From Rhizobiaceae bacterium (GTDB taxonomy: Bacteria > Pseudomonadota > Alphaproteobacteria > Rhizobiales > Rhizobiaceae), in assembly GCA_028865845.1 (NCBI GenBank), contig JAGWJK010000065.1, positions 1 through 11,068 of the forward strand: a stretch of 11,068 bases of DNA. The letters run 5' to 3'. A model generated the notes under the pieces. It saw only the letters and a program-made list of their open reading frames with translations, was not told the origin of the DNA and did not search any database. Both the position numbers and the translations under genes were made by a program. Of the stretch, positions 1 through 7,117 are shown one piece after another (positions within the stretch are counted from its first letter, which is position 1; every line of letters begins with the position of its first letter).

Positions 1-395
1 AGCACAAGCAAGATCAGATAGGCAAGCCCTTGGCCGAGGCAGGATGCGCAAAGTGCCAGTCCAAGCGCTTCATTGTGTTTGCCGGCCTGTGCCATGGGGA
101 AGCCGTCGAAGGTGGTCCCGACGGCCGCAGCCGAGCCTGGAACGTTCAGCAGAACTGCCGGGATGGCCACCCCGAACAGTGCGCCGCCATACATCGCCGT
201 CATGAAGATCAGCGCCTGCAGGAAATCCATGTAGGGTATAAGCGGAAGGCAAATCGCCAGTGCCATCGAAGTGGTCAAGCCCGGCACCGCATGAACCGCG
301 AGGCCGATCAGGATTCCGGGTATCACGACCATCCAAGGCTCCCAGGAACTACCCAGGAGATGGAATGCCGACATGAGTGCGTCGAAATCGATCAT
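1..395 (-). CDS. tctA: TctA family tripartite tricarboxylate transporter large membrane subunit (partial, N-terminal 131 residues)
   Basis: This is the start of the large permease subunit of a tripartite tricarboxylate transporter (TTT family), which imports citrate-like or other carboxylates across the inner membrane together with TctB and a periplasmic TctC receptor. The reading frame starts at ATG 395 and runs off the left edge. Visible family hallmarks are the first hydrophobic segment ending in a Pro-Gly-Leu turn (about residues 25-42), the MYGGALFGVAIPAVLLNVPG stretch (about 68-87) and the FDGFPMAQAGKHNEALGLAL segment (about 95-114), where TctA proteins have a Gly-tyr-Pro-Met-Ala-like motif. 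The ATG overlaps the tctB stop by one base (TGATG), so translation is probably coupled. No TctC gene is visible; it may lie beyond the left edge. The substrate cannot be read from this fragment. Confidence 0.9.
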   Translation of the reverse strand, partial: MIDFDALMSAFHLLGSSWEPWMVVIPGILIGLAVHAVPGLTTSMALAICLPLIPYMDFLQALIFMTAMYGGALFGVAIPAVLLNVPGSAAAVGTTFDGFPMAQAGKHNEALGLALCASCLGQGLAYLILLV

Positions 396-865
396 CAGTT
401 GTCTCCTCCGAAGAAGAAGAGCGGCAGCGGTGTATAGAGGATCTGGCTGAAGCAATAGATCGCCAGGCCGCAGAAAATCGCCGGAATCAAGATCAACGGG
501 ATCAGGCGTCGTTCGCCGAGAAACAGCAGCATGCCGCCGATATAAAGAAGACATGCAACGTCGAAACCGACCGTCGGCCCGACGATGACGAAAGCGATCA
601 GCATCGCCATTGTGCCGGCAATCTTCGGGCCTTTACCCTTTTCGAGCTTGCCGCGTTCGCACAAGACTTCGGCCTGGCCGGCCTTTAGACCGTGGAAGCA
701 TCCGAACGCTACGACCAAATACAGTATGAGGCCGCCGATGGTCGCCGGCACGATCATGATGAGATTAGCGACGGTCTGCTGAGCACGCCAGGCGTCGATC
801 CCGTACCAGATGCACCAGGCGGCAATCGCGGTCGCGAAGGCAAGATGAGGGAGATCGACGGCCAT
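395..865 (-). CDS. tctB: TctB family tripartite tricarboxylate transporter small membrane subunit
   Basis: This encodes the small membrane subunit of a TTT-family carboxylate importer. The 156-residue product is very hydrophobic, with about four to five membrane segments (roughly residues 6-24, 36-58, 83-118 and 120-142). It ends in a Leu-Pro-Leu stretch (TPLPLFFFGGDN) typical of TctB, and the length fits the family. I chose ATG 865 because it is preceded by a GGGAG ribosome-binding sequence four bases away. An upstream in-frame ATG at 931 would give 178 residues and overlap the OCD-like gene by 16 bases, but it has no good ribosome-binding site. The gene follows the OCD-like gene by 50 bases and overlaps tctA by one base. 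Recognition rests on hydropathy, length and the adjacent TctA, because TctB sequences are poorly conserved. Confidence 0.85.
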   Translation of the reverse strand: MAVDLPHLAFATAIAAWCIWYGIDAWRAQQTVANLIMIVPATIGGLILYLVVAFGCFHGLKAGQAEVLCERGKLEKGKGPKIAGTMAMLIAFVIVGPTVGFDVACLLYIGGMLLFLGERRLIPLILIPAIFCGLAIYCFSQILYTPLPLFFFGGDN

Positions 866-915
866 ACGTCTCCCTGCAATGCTGATCACAGGCAGAGGAG
901 CGCGTTCTGGCTGGT

Positions 916-2016
916 CTAGTTCTTTATGCATTGGACAAACCATTCTGTCGGCAATTCGCGACCGAGACCGCGGGCCTTGGCTTCGCGATAGGCAAGGGCG
1001 CCGCAGGCGGCGAACTGGATGCCCCAGTTGCCAACGGGCCGATATTGCGTGATCTGATCCGGGCTGGTCCGTCCGTTGGCCTTGCCGGAAATAACGTCGG
1101 CATAGAACGGCCATACGCGCGTGGAGCTCTGCTTACGCTTGACCGGCGGCAGGCGGCGCTGCTCCTCGGGACTTCCGCCAACGAAAGCGCTGCGGCTATG
1201 GCCGAGATCACGGCGAAACCAGCCACTCTCCGGCATATCGAAGGCCTCTTCGCCCTGACGCACGACGAGGTCGATACGCTCCTCGCATTCCGGCGCAAGA
1301 TCGAGAGGGCCGATTCCGACAACATGCATGCCCGGCTTTAGCCATTCGGCCTCCACGACGGGCGACATGCTATCGGTTGCAGCCCCTAGTATGTCAGCGC
1401 CCTCGGCAGCCTCGTACGCACTGTCGACCGCATCCATGCGAATGCCAAGCTTTTCGGCCATCCGCTGGGCAAACGCGCTGCGGTTACTTTCGCTGCGACT
1501 GTACACGCGCACCGTCTCAATCGGCCGGACAGCGACCATGGCTTCCAGCAGCGTTTCGGCCATGCCGCCTGATCCGATCAGCCCGAGTTGCCGCGACTCG
1601 GGCCGTGAAAGCAGTTTTGCGCCGAGGCCGGCGGCAGCGCCGACGCGCATATGCTGCAGATGCCCGTCGTTTATGATCGCCAGCGGTTCGCCGTTTGCCG
1701 TGCTGAACAAAAGCACCAGGCCGCAATATGTGCCGGGCTGGATGCAATACTTCTTTTCAGACGAACTCCCATCAGCTCGACTCGGCCAGCTCATGACATC
1801 GGATTTCAATCTGACGGCGTGAACACCTTCTGCGGCGCCCTCGACAGATCCAAAACGGTAATAGGAATCTTCGTCAGCCGCTGGCATGAAGGTATCGAGG
1901 CGCGGCCGCGAAACCGATGCACCGATCAGCACGCCCGCAAAGGCACGTTCCTGAATGTCGATGCAATCCTTGGTCGTCAGTACCTTGGCGACAACGTCGT
2001 TGTCGATCATCAGCAT
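916..2016 (-). CDS. Ornithine cyclodeaminase / mu-crystallin family protein
   Basis: This is a 366-residue NAD(P)-binding protein of the ornithine cyclodeaminase (OCD)/mu-crystallin superfamily, whose members interconvert imines, amino acids and N-substituted amino acids. The Rossmann dinucleotide loop is GSGGMA (residues 148-153). Ahead of it lie the conserved Lys in the HAVRLKSD stretch (Lys71) and the ANGEPLAIINDGHLQHMRVGAAAG block (108-130) with Arg124. The tail GLGRELPTEWF is a form I associate with an OCD subfamily that is not a proven cyclodeaminase. Where ornithine cyclodeaminases carry a catalytic Asp after the Gly-Ala of the second NAD segment, this protein has GIGPLDLAPE (234-243), so that position is altered. 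ATG 2016 was chosen because GGAGG lies nine bases upstream; ATG 2010 is an alternative. It overlaps the PrpD-like gene by seven bases. Family assignment is firm; ornithine as substrate is unlikely and the true substrate is unknown. Confidence 0.85.
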   Translation of the reverse strand: MLMIDNDVVAKVLTTKDCIDIQERAFAGVLIGASVSRPRLDTFMPAADEDSYYRFGSVEGAAEGVHAVRLKSDVMSWPSRADGSSSEKKYCIQPGTYCGLVLLFSTANGEPLAIINDGHLQHMRVGAAAGLGAKLLSRPESRQLGLIGSGGMAETLLEAMVAVRPIETVRVYSRSESNRSAFAQRMAEKLGIRMDAVDSAYEAAEGADILGAATDSMSPVVEAEWLKPGMHVVGIGPLDLAPECEERIDLVVRQGEEAFDMPESGWFRRDLGHSRSAFVGGSPEEQRRLPPVKRKQSSTRVWPFYADVISGKANGRTSPDQITQYRPVGNWGIQFAACGALAYREAKARGLGRELPTEWFVQCIKN

Positions 2017-3416
2017 GTGGGGTGGCCTCCGGTGCTCGCAAGGTCGAGGAGCGCGGACACCGTCGCAGCGTCCAGTTCCTCGATCTGGTCGCAGCCTTCT
2101 ACAAATCGATCGATGCTTTCGGGGGCCAGCCATGTGGCCAGGCAATCGCGAGCCTTGGCATGATGCTCCTCTTCTGTAATCGGCGGTGCACCCCAGGAGC
2201 CGCGTGGTCTCTCGCAACGGGTGGAAATGAGTTGCCCATCGTTCATCTCCACTTCGAGATCGAGGTGACGACCGTCGGTGTAGATGCTCGGGATCTCACG
2301 CGAAAGCGTCACGCGCATCTTGGCAAGGAGCGCCTGTATCTCCGGCCTCGCCAGCATATCGTCGGTGAAGCTCGCAAGACCGACATTGCCGTCCAGCAAG
2401 GCCGTCGCGGCGGTGTATTGCAGGCTGAATTTCCCGTCGAGGCCCGAGGCAGGATGAGGACGATCACTCGATGGCACGTCGGCCGCCTGGATGCGAATCG
2501 CCTTGATGGCGGTGATATTGGATATTTGCGGACGGGCCATCAGCGCTGCGGTGATCGCGTAATGGGTCGAGAATTTCGCCGGGAAGATCTTGATCGCATA
2601 GCTCGGATCAACGACGCGGAAAGGTTTTCCGAAGTTCAGAAGCTCGTCGCCATTAAAACCACGCGGATAGAAAGCCTCGCCGTAACTCTGGGGAGCGGGG
2701 TCGAAAAGGGTTTTGGTGCCGGTAAACCCGCGCCGGGTTAAAAGTGCTGCTTCGAGACCCATCGCGGCCGCATAGGCGCAATGGCTGGATTTGGTCATCG
2801 TGCCGAGATTGGTGAAAAGGCCGCCGCAGCGGGAGCCTGCGATGCCGATGGCATTGGCATATTGCCCGGCGTCGAAGTCGAGGAGATAACCGGCAGCGAC
2901 AGCTGCGCCGATCGGTCCAACGAAGCCCGGCGGATGAAAATGCAATTCATGTGATTGCAGCTTACCGGCGGCCTCGCGCAGACGCCCCTGGATCTCGATG
3001 CCGAGGACCATGGCTTTTAGCATTTTAGCGCCACTAGCGCCAAGCGCCTGCCCGAGCGCAAGGGTAGGGGCAAGCGCCGGAGAGAGGGCATGCGTGGCCG
3101 GAAGCCACATGGGCTCGAAGTCAAGGACGTGCATCGATGCACCGTTGACTAGCGCCGCAGGTACTGTGCCGAGTCTCCTGTTCAACCCGAGCACGCTGGC
3201 GCTGGTGCCCCCGCCATTGCCAGTCAGCGGATCCTCGAAATGCTCAAGCAGCACTCGCGGCGCCTCTTCAAGGCGCGCGCCGGCGACGGCGACGGAAACG
3301 CCGTCGAGGAAAAGCTGGCGCGCCGCGCGCAGAACCTCTCCACTCAGCGGAACATCCGCCGCGGCGACAATCTCGTTGCATATGCGGGAGGTTAGAGTAG
3401 GACGTGTTGAGGTCAT
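2010..3416 (-). CDS. MmgE/PrpD family protein (2-methylcitrate dehydratase-like)
   Basis: A 468-residue member of the MmgE/PrpD superfamily, which includes 2-methylcitrate dehydratase, cis-aconitate decarboxylase and iminodisuccinate epimerase. The length is close to E. coli PrpD (483). Family landmarks are LDF...PATH (residues 98-109), LALGQALGASG (119-129), GFVGPIGAAVAAGYLLDFD (164-182), the GTMTKSSHCAYAAAMGLEAALL block with Lys209 (205-226), GFTG (230-233), and KIFPAKFSTH with Lys276 and His285. Asp99, His109, Lys209 and His285 line up with the catalytic-site residues I recall for cis-aconitate decarboxylase. The usual D-F-D-D-T run is instead D-F-E-P-M (99-103), so the substrate may differ from the named enzymes. 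The ATG overlaps the aconitase stop by four bases (ATGA), and the downstream OCD-like gene overlaps by seven. The family is certain; the reaction is inferred. Confidence 0.9.
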   Translation of the reverse strand: MTSTRPTLTSRICNEIVAAADVPLSGEVLRAARQLFLDGVSVAVAGARLEEAPRVLLEHFEDPLTGNGGGTSASVLGLNRRLGTVPAALVNGASMHVLDFEPMWLPATHALSPALAPTLALGQALGASGAKMLKAMVLGIEIQGRLREAAGKLQSHELHFHPPGFVGPIGAAVAAGYLLDFDAGQYANAIGIAGSRCGGLFTNLGTMTKSSHCAYAAAMGLEAALLTRRGFTGTKTLFDPAPQSYGEAFYPRGFNGDELLNFGKPFRVVDPSYAIKIFPAKFSTHYAITAALMARPQISNITAIKAIRIQAADVPSSDRPHPASGLDGKFSLQYTAATALLDGNVGLASFTDDMLARPEIQALLAKMRVTLSREIPSIYTDGRHLDLEVEMNDGQLISTRCERPRGSWGAPPITEEEHHAKARDCLATWLAPESIDRFVEGCDQIEELDAATVSALLDLASTGGHPTC

Positions 3417-6055
3417 GCTGCTACCAACTGATTGAGTACATAAGGAAGGATACCTCCGTTGCAGACCCATTCGGCTTCTCGCCTGGTGTCGACACGAGAG
3501 AGGAGATGGATCGTATCGGTGTCTCCACCCGGCCTGTGAAGTATCACCGGCACAAACGCGCCGGGGATAAGAACCGCGGAGATATCGGCAATATCGAAAC
3601 TTTCCGACCCGGTAAGGCCAAGTGTCTTCCGGTTCACACCGGGCGGGAACTGCAGGGGCAGAACACCCATTCCGACGAGATTGGAGCGATGAATGCGTTC
3701 GAAGCTCTCGGCGATGACGGCCCTCACGCCGAGCAGGCGGGTACCCTTTGCCGCCCAATCGCGCGACGAACCGCAGCCGTAATTGCGACCAGCAACGACC
3801 ACGACAGGCCGGCCTTCCGCCGCATATCGTTCCGACGCCTGAAATATCGTCATGATTTCGCCGTCGGGCTGATGGCGTGTGTAGCCACCTTCTCGCCCAG
3901 GAAGCATCTCGTTCTTCAGTCGGAGATTGGCGAATGTTCCGCGGACCATGACCTCGTGGTTGGCGCGGCGGCTGATGTAGGTGCCGAACTTCTCCTGTGC
4001 GACCCCATGTTCGGACAGATAGATGCCGGCATCGGTATTGGCTGGAATGAGGTTTCCGGGAGAGATGTGATCGGTGGTGATATCGTCGCCGAGTAGAAGC
4101 AGGATACGAGCGCCTTCGATCGGCGCATCCGTCTCGCCAGGCAGATCGAGAAAGGGCGGAGCACGCAGGAACATGCTCTTCTCATTCCAAGGAAAGACGT
4201 TTTCCTTAGCGAGCTGAATACGCGACCATTCCGGTCCAGGATCTGCAAAAACATCATAGGCGTCGCGGAACAGATCCTCGGTCAGAGAGGCAGTGACAAC
4301 TTCCTGAATCTCTGCATCCGTCGGCCAAATGTCTGCAAGGTAGACGGCGCCTCCGGAGAGGTCTTGCCCAAGAGGCGAAGCGGTCAGGTCATGCAGGATT
4401 GAGCCGGCCAGAGCGTAAGCGATCACCAGCGGCGGCGATCCGAGGAAGGTGCCGCGTACAGACGCGCTGAGGCGTCCGTCGAAGTTGCGGTTGGTGGATA
4501 TGACGCCTGCCGTTACCAATTTGCGGTCGGCAATTTCAGCCGCTACATCGGCTGCAAGGGCGCCGGCGCTGCTGCCGCAGCTCATGCAGCCGAAGCCGAC
4601 GACGTTAAATCCCAGCGCGTCAAGCGCAGGGCTGAGACCTGCTTTGTCGAGCATGGCGGGCACTACGCGTGAGCCGGGCGAAAACGAGGTCTTGATCCAC
4701 GGTTTTGCTCGCAGGCCGCGTGCAACGGCGTTGCGGGCAAGCAGGGCAGCGGCAACCACCTGATGGGGGTTTGCCGTGTTCGTGCAGGAGGCGATCGAGG
4801 CAATGGCGATATCGCCGTGCTGCAAAGGCCGTGTGGTATATCCAACGGCGGGAGCCGGGGCTTCAGCCGTGCCCAAATCCGCGTAGGTACTGCGAAAGCG
4901 ATCTGGTACATCGGCGAGTGACACGAGGCTTTCAGGCCGCGAAGGTCCCGCCAAGCTCGGCTCGACGGTGGAAAGATCAAATTCCAGCAGCGTCTGAAAT
5001 GAGGGCTCATCGGTACGCCACAAACCCTGCGTTTTGGCGTAGCATTCGACAAGGTCGACATGCTCGGCGCTGCGGCCAGTCTGCCGGAGGTAGCGCAATG
5101 TCTCGGCGTCGACCGGAAAGAACCCCATCGTTGCCCCGTATTCCGCCGCCATATTGGCAATGGTAGCACGATCTGGAAGCGTTAGATGCTCCAGCGATGG
5201 ACCACAAAACTCGACGACGGCTGCCAGCACGTCGGAAGCGCGCAGAAAGCGCGTGAGCGACAAGACCATATCGGTGCACATCACTCCGGGTCGAGGGGTA
5301 CCGACGAGACGGCAGCCGATCACCCGCGGTGTCTGCAGGCCCACTGGCTGGTTGAACATCGCCGTCGCCGCTTCGATTCCGCCGACGCCCCAACCAAACA
5401 CGCCCATGCCGTTCACCATGGGCGTGTGGCTGTCCATCCCCACCAAGCTGTCGGGGAAGGCGATCCGACCTCCGGCGTACGGCGCGACTGAAACGACTTG
5501 CGCAAAATATTCTATATTCACTTGATGCACGATGCCGTTGCCAGGCGGCACAACGCGGAGGTTTTTGAATTGCGACATCGCCCAACGGACCACCCCGTAG
5601 CGCTCCTTGTTGCGCTCAAGTTCGTTGGAGAGGTTTCTGGCAAAGGCATCCGTCGTGCCGGTGTAATCGGCGCGCACGGAGTGGTCGATGACCATTTCGG
5701 TCGGCACCATGGGATCGACACGACGTGGATCGAGGCCTCGCGCGACCATCGCGTCGCGCATCGAGGCCAGATCGATCAGAAGCGGAACGCCGGACGAGTC
5801 CGGCATAAGGACGCGACCGGGATGGAAGGCCAGTTCACGGCTCAACGCCTCTTCTGCAGGCCAGTGGGCAAGTGCGGCAATGTCTTCGCGCGAAACGGTA
5901 ACATCGTCCTCATGGCGAAGCAGGTTTTCGAGAAGCACCTTCAGTGACACCGGCATCTTTTTGAGGTCGATGTCGAGCGCTTTGCCGAGCGCGTCCAGGC
6001 TGTGAAAGTGAATATCCGCAGTCAGGGTGCTGAGTGTTCGGAACGAATTGCCCAC
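3413..6055 (-). CDS. Aconitase-family hydratase, single-chain AcnA/AcnD type, with divergent active-site motifs
   Basis: An 880-residue aconitase-superfamily protein of the AcnA/IRP architecture, with domains 1-3 followed by a linker and a C-terminal swivel domain. It should use a [4Fe-4S] cluster to isomerise or hydrate a tricarboxylate by a dehydration-rehydration step. Cluster ligands are Cys424 (SCTNT), Cys490 and Cys493. Other hallmarks are VIDHSV (122-127), PPGNGIVHQVN (170-180), DSHTPMVNGMGVFGWGVGG (208-226), TTDHISP (660-666), RRANHEVMVRGTFAN (696-710) and YGCGSSRDWAAKG (759-771). Two spots differ from canonical AcnA as I recall it: GCMSCGSSAG (489-498) instead of GCTTCIGNSG, and GDDITTDHISPGNLIPA (656-672) instead of GDSVTTDHISPAG. 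I place the start at GTG 6055 because AAGGAG lies seven bases upstream. It follows the lyase gene by 16 bases and overlaps the PrpD-like gene by four. It is probably a dedicated paralogue, not the housekeeping aconitase. Confidence 0.92.
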   Translation of the reverse strand: MGNSFRTLSTLTADIHFHSLDALGKALDIDLKKMPVSLKVLLENLLRHEDDVTVSREDIAALAHWPAEEALSRELAFHPGRVLMPDSSGVPLLIDLASMRDAMVARGLDPRRVDPMVPTEMVIDHSVRADYTGTTDAFARNLSNELERNKERYGVVRWAMSQFKNLRVVPPGNGIVHQVNIEYFAQVVSVAPYAGGRIAFPDSLVGMDSHTPMVNGMGVFGWGVGGIEAATAMFNQPVGLQTPRVIGCRLVGTPRPGVMCTDMVLSLTRFLRASDVLAAVVEFCGPSLEHLTLPDRATIANMAAEYGATMGFFPVDAETLRYLRQTGRSAEHVDLVECYAKTQGLWRTDEPSFQTLLEFDLSTVEPSLAGPSRPESLVSLADVPDRFRSTYADLGTAEAPAPAVGYTTRPLQHGDIAIASIASCTNTANPHQVVAAALLARNAVARGLRAKPWIKTSFSPGSRVVPAMLDKAGLSPALDALGFNVVGFGCMSCGSSAGALAADVAAEIADRKLVTAGVISTNRNFDGRLSASVRGTFLGSPPLVIAYALAGSILHDLTASPLGQDLSGGAVYLADIWPTDAEIQEVVTASLTEDLFRDAYDVFADPGPEWSRIQLAKENVFPWNEKSMFLRAPPFLDLPGETDAPIEGARILLLLGDDITTDHISPGNLIPANTDAGIYLSEHGVAQEKFGTYISRRANHEVMVRGTFANLRLKNEMLPGREGGYTRHQPDGEIMTIFQASERYAAEGRPVVVVAGRNYGCGSSRDWAAKGTRLLGVRAVIAESFERIHRSNLVGMGVLPLQFPPGVNRKTLGLTGSESFDIADISAVLIPGAFVPVILHRPGGDTDTIHLLSRVDTRREAEWVCNGGILPYVLNQLVAA

Positions 6056-6071
6056 GTCGCTACTCCTTAAC

Positions 6072-6989
6072 TCAAGCCTCGCGCCGGATGGGCGTGAAGG
6101 TGTTTTGGAGTTCTTCGAGCTGCGTCAGACCCATCAGATCGTTGAGATCGTCGAAGGGCACGAGCAGATCGGGCCGCTCAATCACTCTCTCCTCGCGGAT
6201 GGATTGACCAAATATGTCGAGCGCGTTCTTCATGCCTTGGATAGCTGCCGCGGTCAGCATGCGCGGATAGGATACGGCCTTGACCCCCATATCTTCCAGC
6301 TGGCGGGCCGACAAAAGAGGAGTGGTCGACCGCTGGCGAATGCCGAAGCCCATGTTGACGGAAAGAGGCTTGCTGACATTGCGTGCGACCGTGGCAATGT
6401 CCTCGGCGGTACGCAGCGCGTCCGCAAACAACATATCGGCGCCGGCTTCAGCATACAGGTTCAGGCGGCGGATGGCTTCATCCAGGCCATAGATCGCCGT
6501 CGCGTCCGTGCGGGCCTTGATCACGAAATTTGGATCCTTGCGGGCTTCGGCCGCCGCCTGGATCTTCTCGACATGTTCTTCGGCGGAGATCACCTGCTTG
6601 CCTTCCATGTGGCCGCAGCGCTTCGGCCAGACCTGATCCTCGATCAGCAAGCAGGCGATGCCGGCACGCTCAAATCCCTGGACGGTAAAATAGACGTTGA
6701 GTGCATTGCCGTAGCCGGTGTCGCCATCGGCTGAAAGGGGGATGGTGCTGATGGCCGCGAGTGCAGCGGAAGCACGAACGTTTTCTGCATATCCCATAAT
6801 GCCGACATCGGCCCAGCCGAGATTGCTCTCACTTAGTCCCGCGCCGGTGATATTCGCCGTCTTGTAGCCCATTTGCTCGACGAGCCGGAGGCTATAGCCG
6901 TCGAACACGCCAGGGCATATGAGGATGCCGGGCTCGGCCAGCAGCGTGCGCAACCTCGCGGCTGCAGTTGGTGATTGCGGTGCAGTCAT
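6072..6989 (-). CDS. Isocitrate lyase/PEP mutase family lyase (2-methylisocitrate lyase-like)
   Basis: A 305-residue member of the ICL/PEP-mutase superfamily, most like 2-methylisocitrate lyase (PrpB), which cleaves methylisocitrate into pyruvate and succinate. It has the metal-binding loop DGDTGYGN (residues 88-95), the lyase signature KRCGH with catalytic Cys125 (123-127), IKARTDA (157-163) and the AGADMLFAD segment (182-190). The Cys marks it as a C-C lyase rather than an oxaloacetate decarboxylase or PEP mutase, which lack it. After Pro-Leu-Ser, where PrpB has NITEFG, this protein has VNMGFGIRQR (211-220), so the substrate pocket differs. ATG 6989 was chosen for its GGGAGG ribosome-binding site five bases upstream; an ATG at 7013 lacks one. 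It is the first gene of the operon, divergent from the GntR gene. Dimethylmalate lyase or another 2-hydroxy-acid lyase remains possible. Confidence 0.88.
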   Translation of the reverse strand: MTAPQSPTAAARLRTLLAEPGILICPGVFDGYSLRLVEQMGYKTANITGAGLSESNLGWADVGIMGYAENVRASAALAAISTIPLSADGDTGYGNALNVYFTVQGFERAGIACLLIEDQVWPKRCGHMEGKQVISAEEHVEKIQAAAEARKDPNFVIKARTDATAIYGLDEAIRRLNLYAEAGADMLFADALRTAEDIATVARNVSKPLSVNMGFGIRQRSTTPLLSARQLEDMGVKAVSYPRMLTAAAIQGMKNALDIFGQSIREERVIERPDLLVPFDDLNDLMGLTQLEELQNTFTPIRREA

Positions 6990-7033
6990 TGTATCCTCCC
7001 GATAGCTGGGCATATTCTACTGTCATCCTAATT

Positions 7034-7115
7034 TGTCAACACTTTTGGGGTGATTCATTCGAAAACTGATGATAAATACGCATTCAAGCATAGAAGTGTC
7101 AACACAATGGGGGTG
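7034..7115. promoter_or_regulatory. Divergent promoter region with two operator-like direct repeats
   Basis: Between the operon and the regulator lie two copies of a 19-base element, 7034-7052 and 7097-7115. They match at 16 of 19 positions: TGTCAACAC, four variable bases, then GGGGTG. Each core contains a short dyad (TGT-CA-ACA in the first; GTGT-CA-ACAC in the second), as expected for a dimeric GntR-family repressor. The copies are 63 bases apart, six helical turns. On the minus strand each core supplies a TTGACA -35-like hexamer (7039-7034 and 7102-7097) pointing toward the operon. Matching -10 boxes are only weak (for example TATTTA at 7078-7073). The second copy ends two bases before the regulator's ATG, so its GGGGTG tract is also the likely ribosome-binding sequence. 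Repeats are seen directly; the operator role is inferred. Confidence 0.6.
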
Positions 7116-7117
7116 GC

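Noticed and set aside
931..1341. Long plus-strand open frames opposite the operon (for example 931-1341, 1328-1822, 3404-4096 and 6027-6734)
   Set aside because: They are mirror frames of high-GC minus-strand genes with clear family motifs. Their translations show no domain and their starts lack ribosome-binding sites.
2010..6989. Calling the lyase-aconitase-PrpD genes a complete methylcitrate cycle (prpB, acnD, prpD)
   Set aside because: No citrate synthase is present, the aconitase and PrpD-like active-site motifs differ from characterised enzymes, and a carboxylate importer and OCD-like gene share the operon. Gene symbols were therefore withheld.
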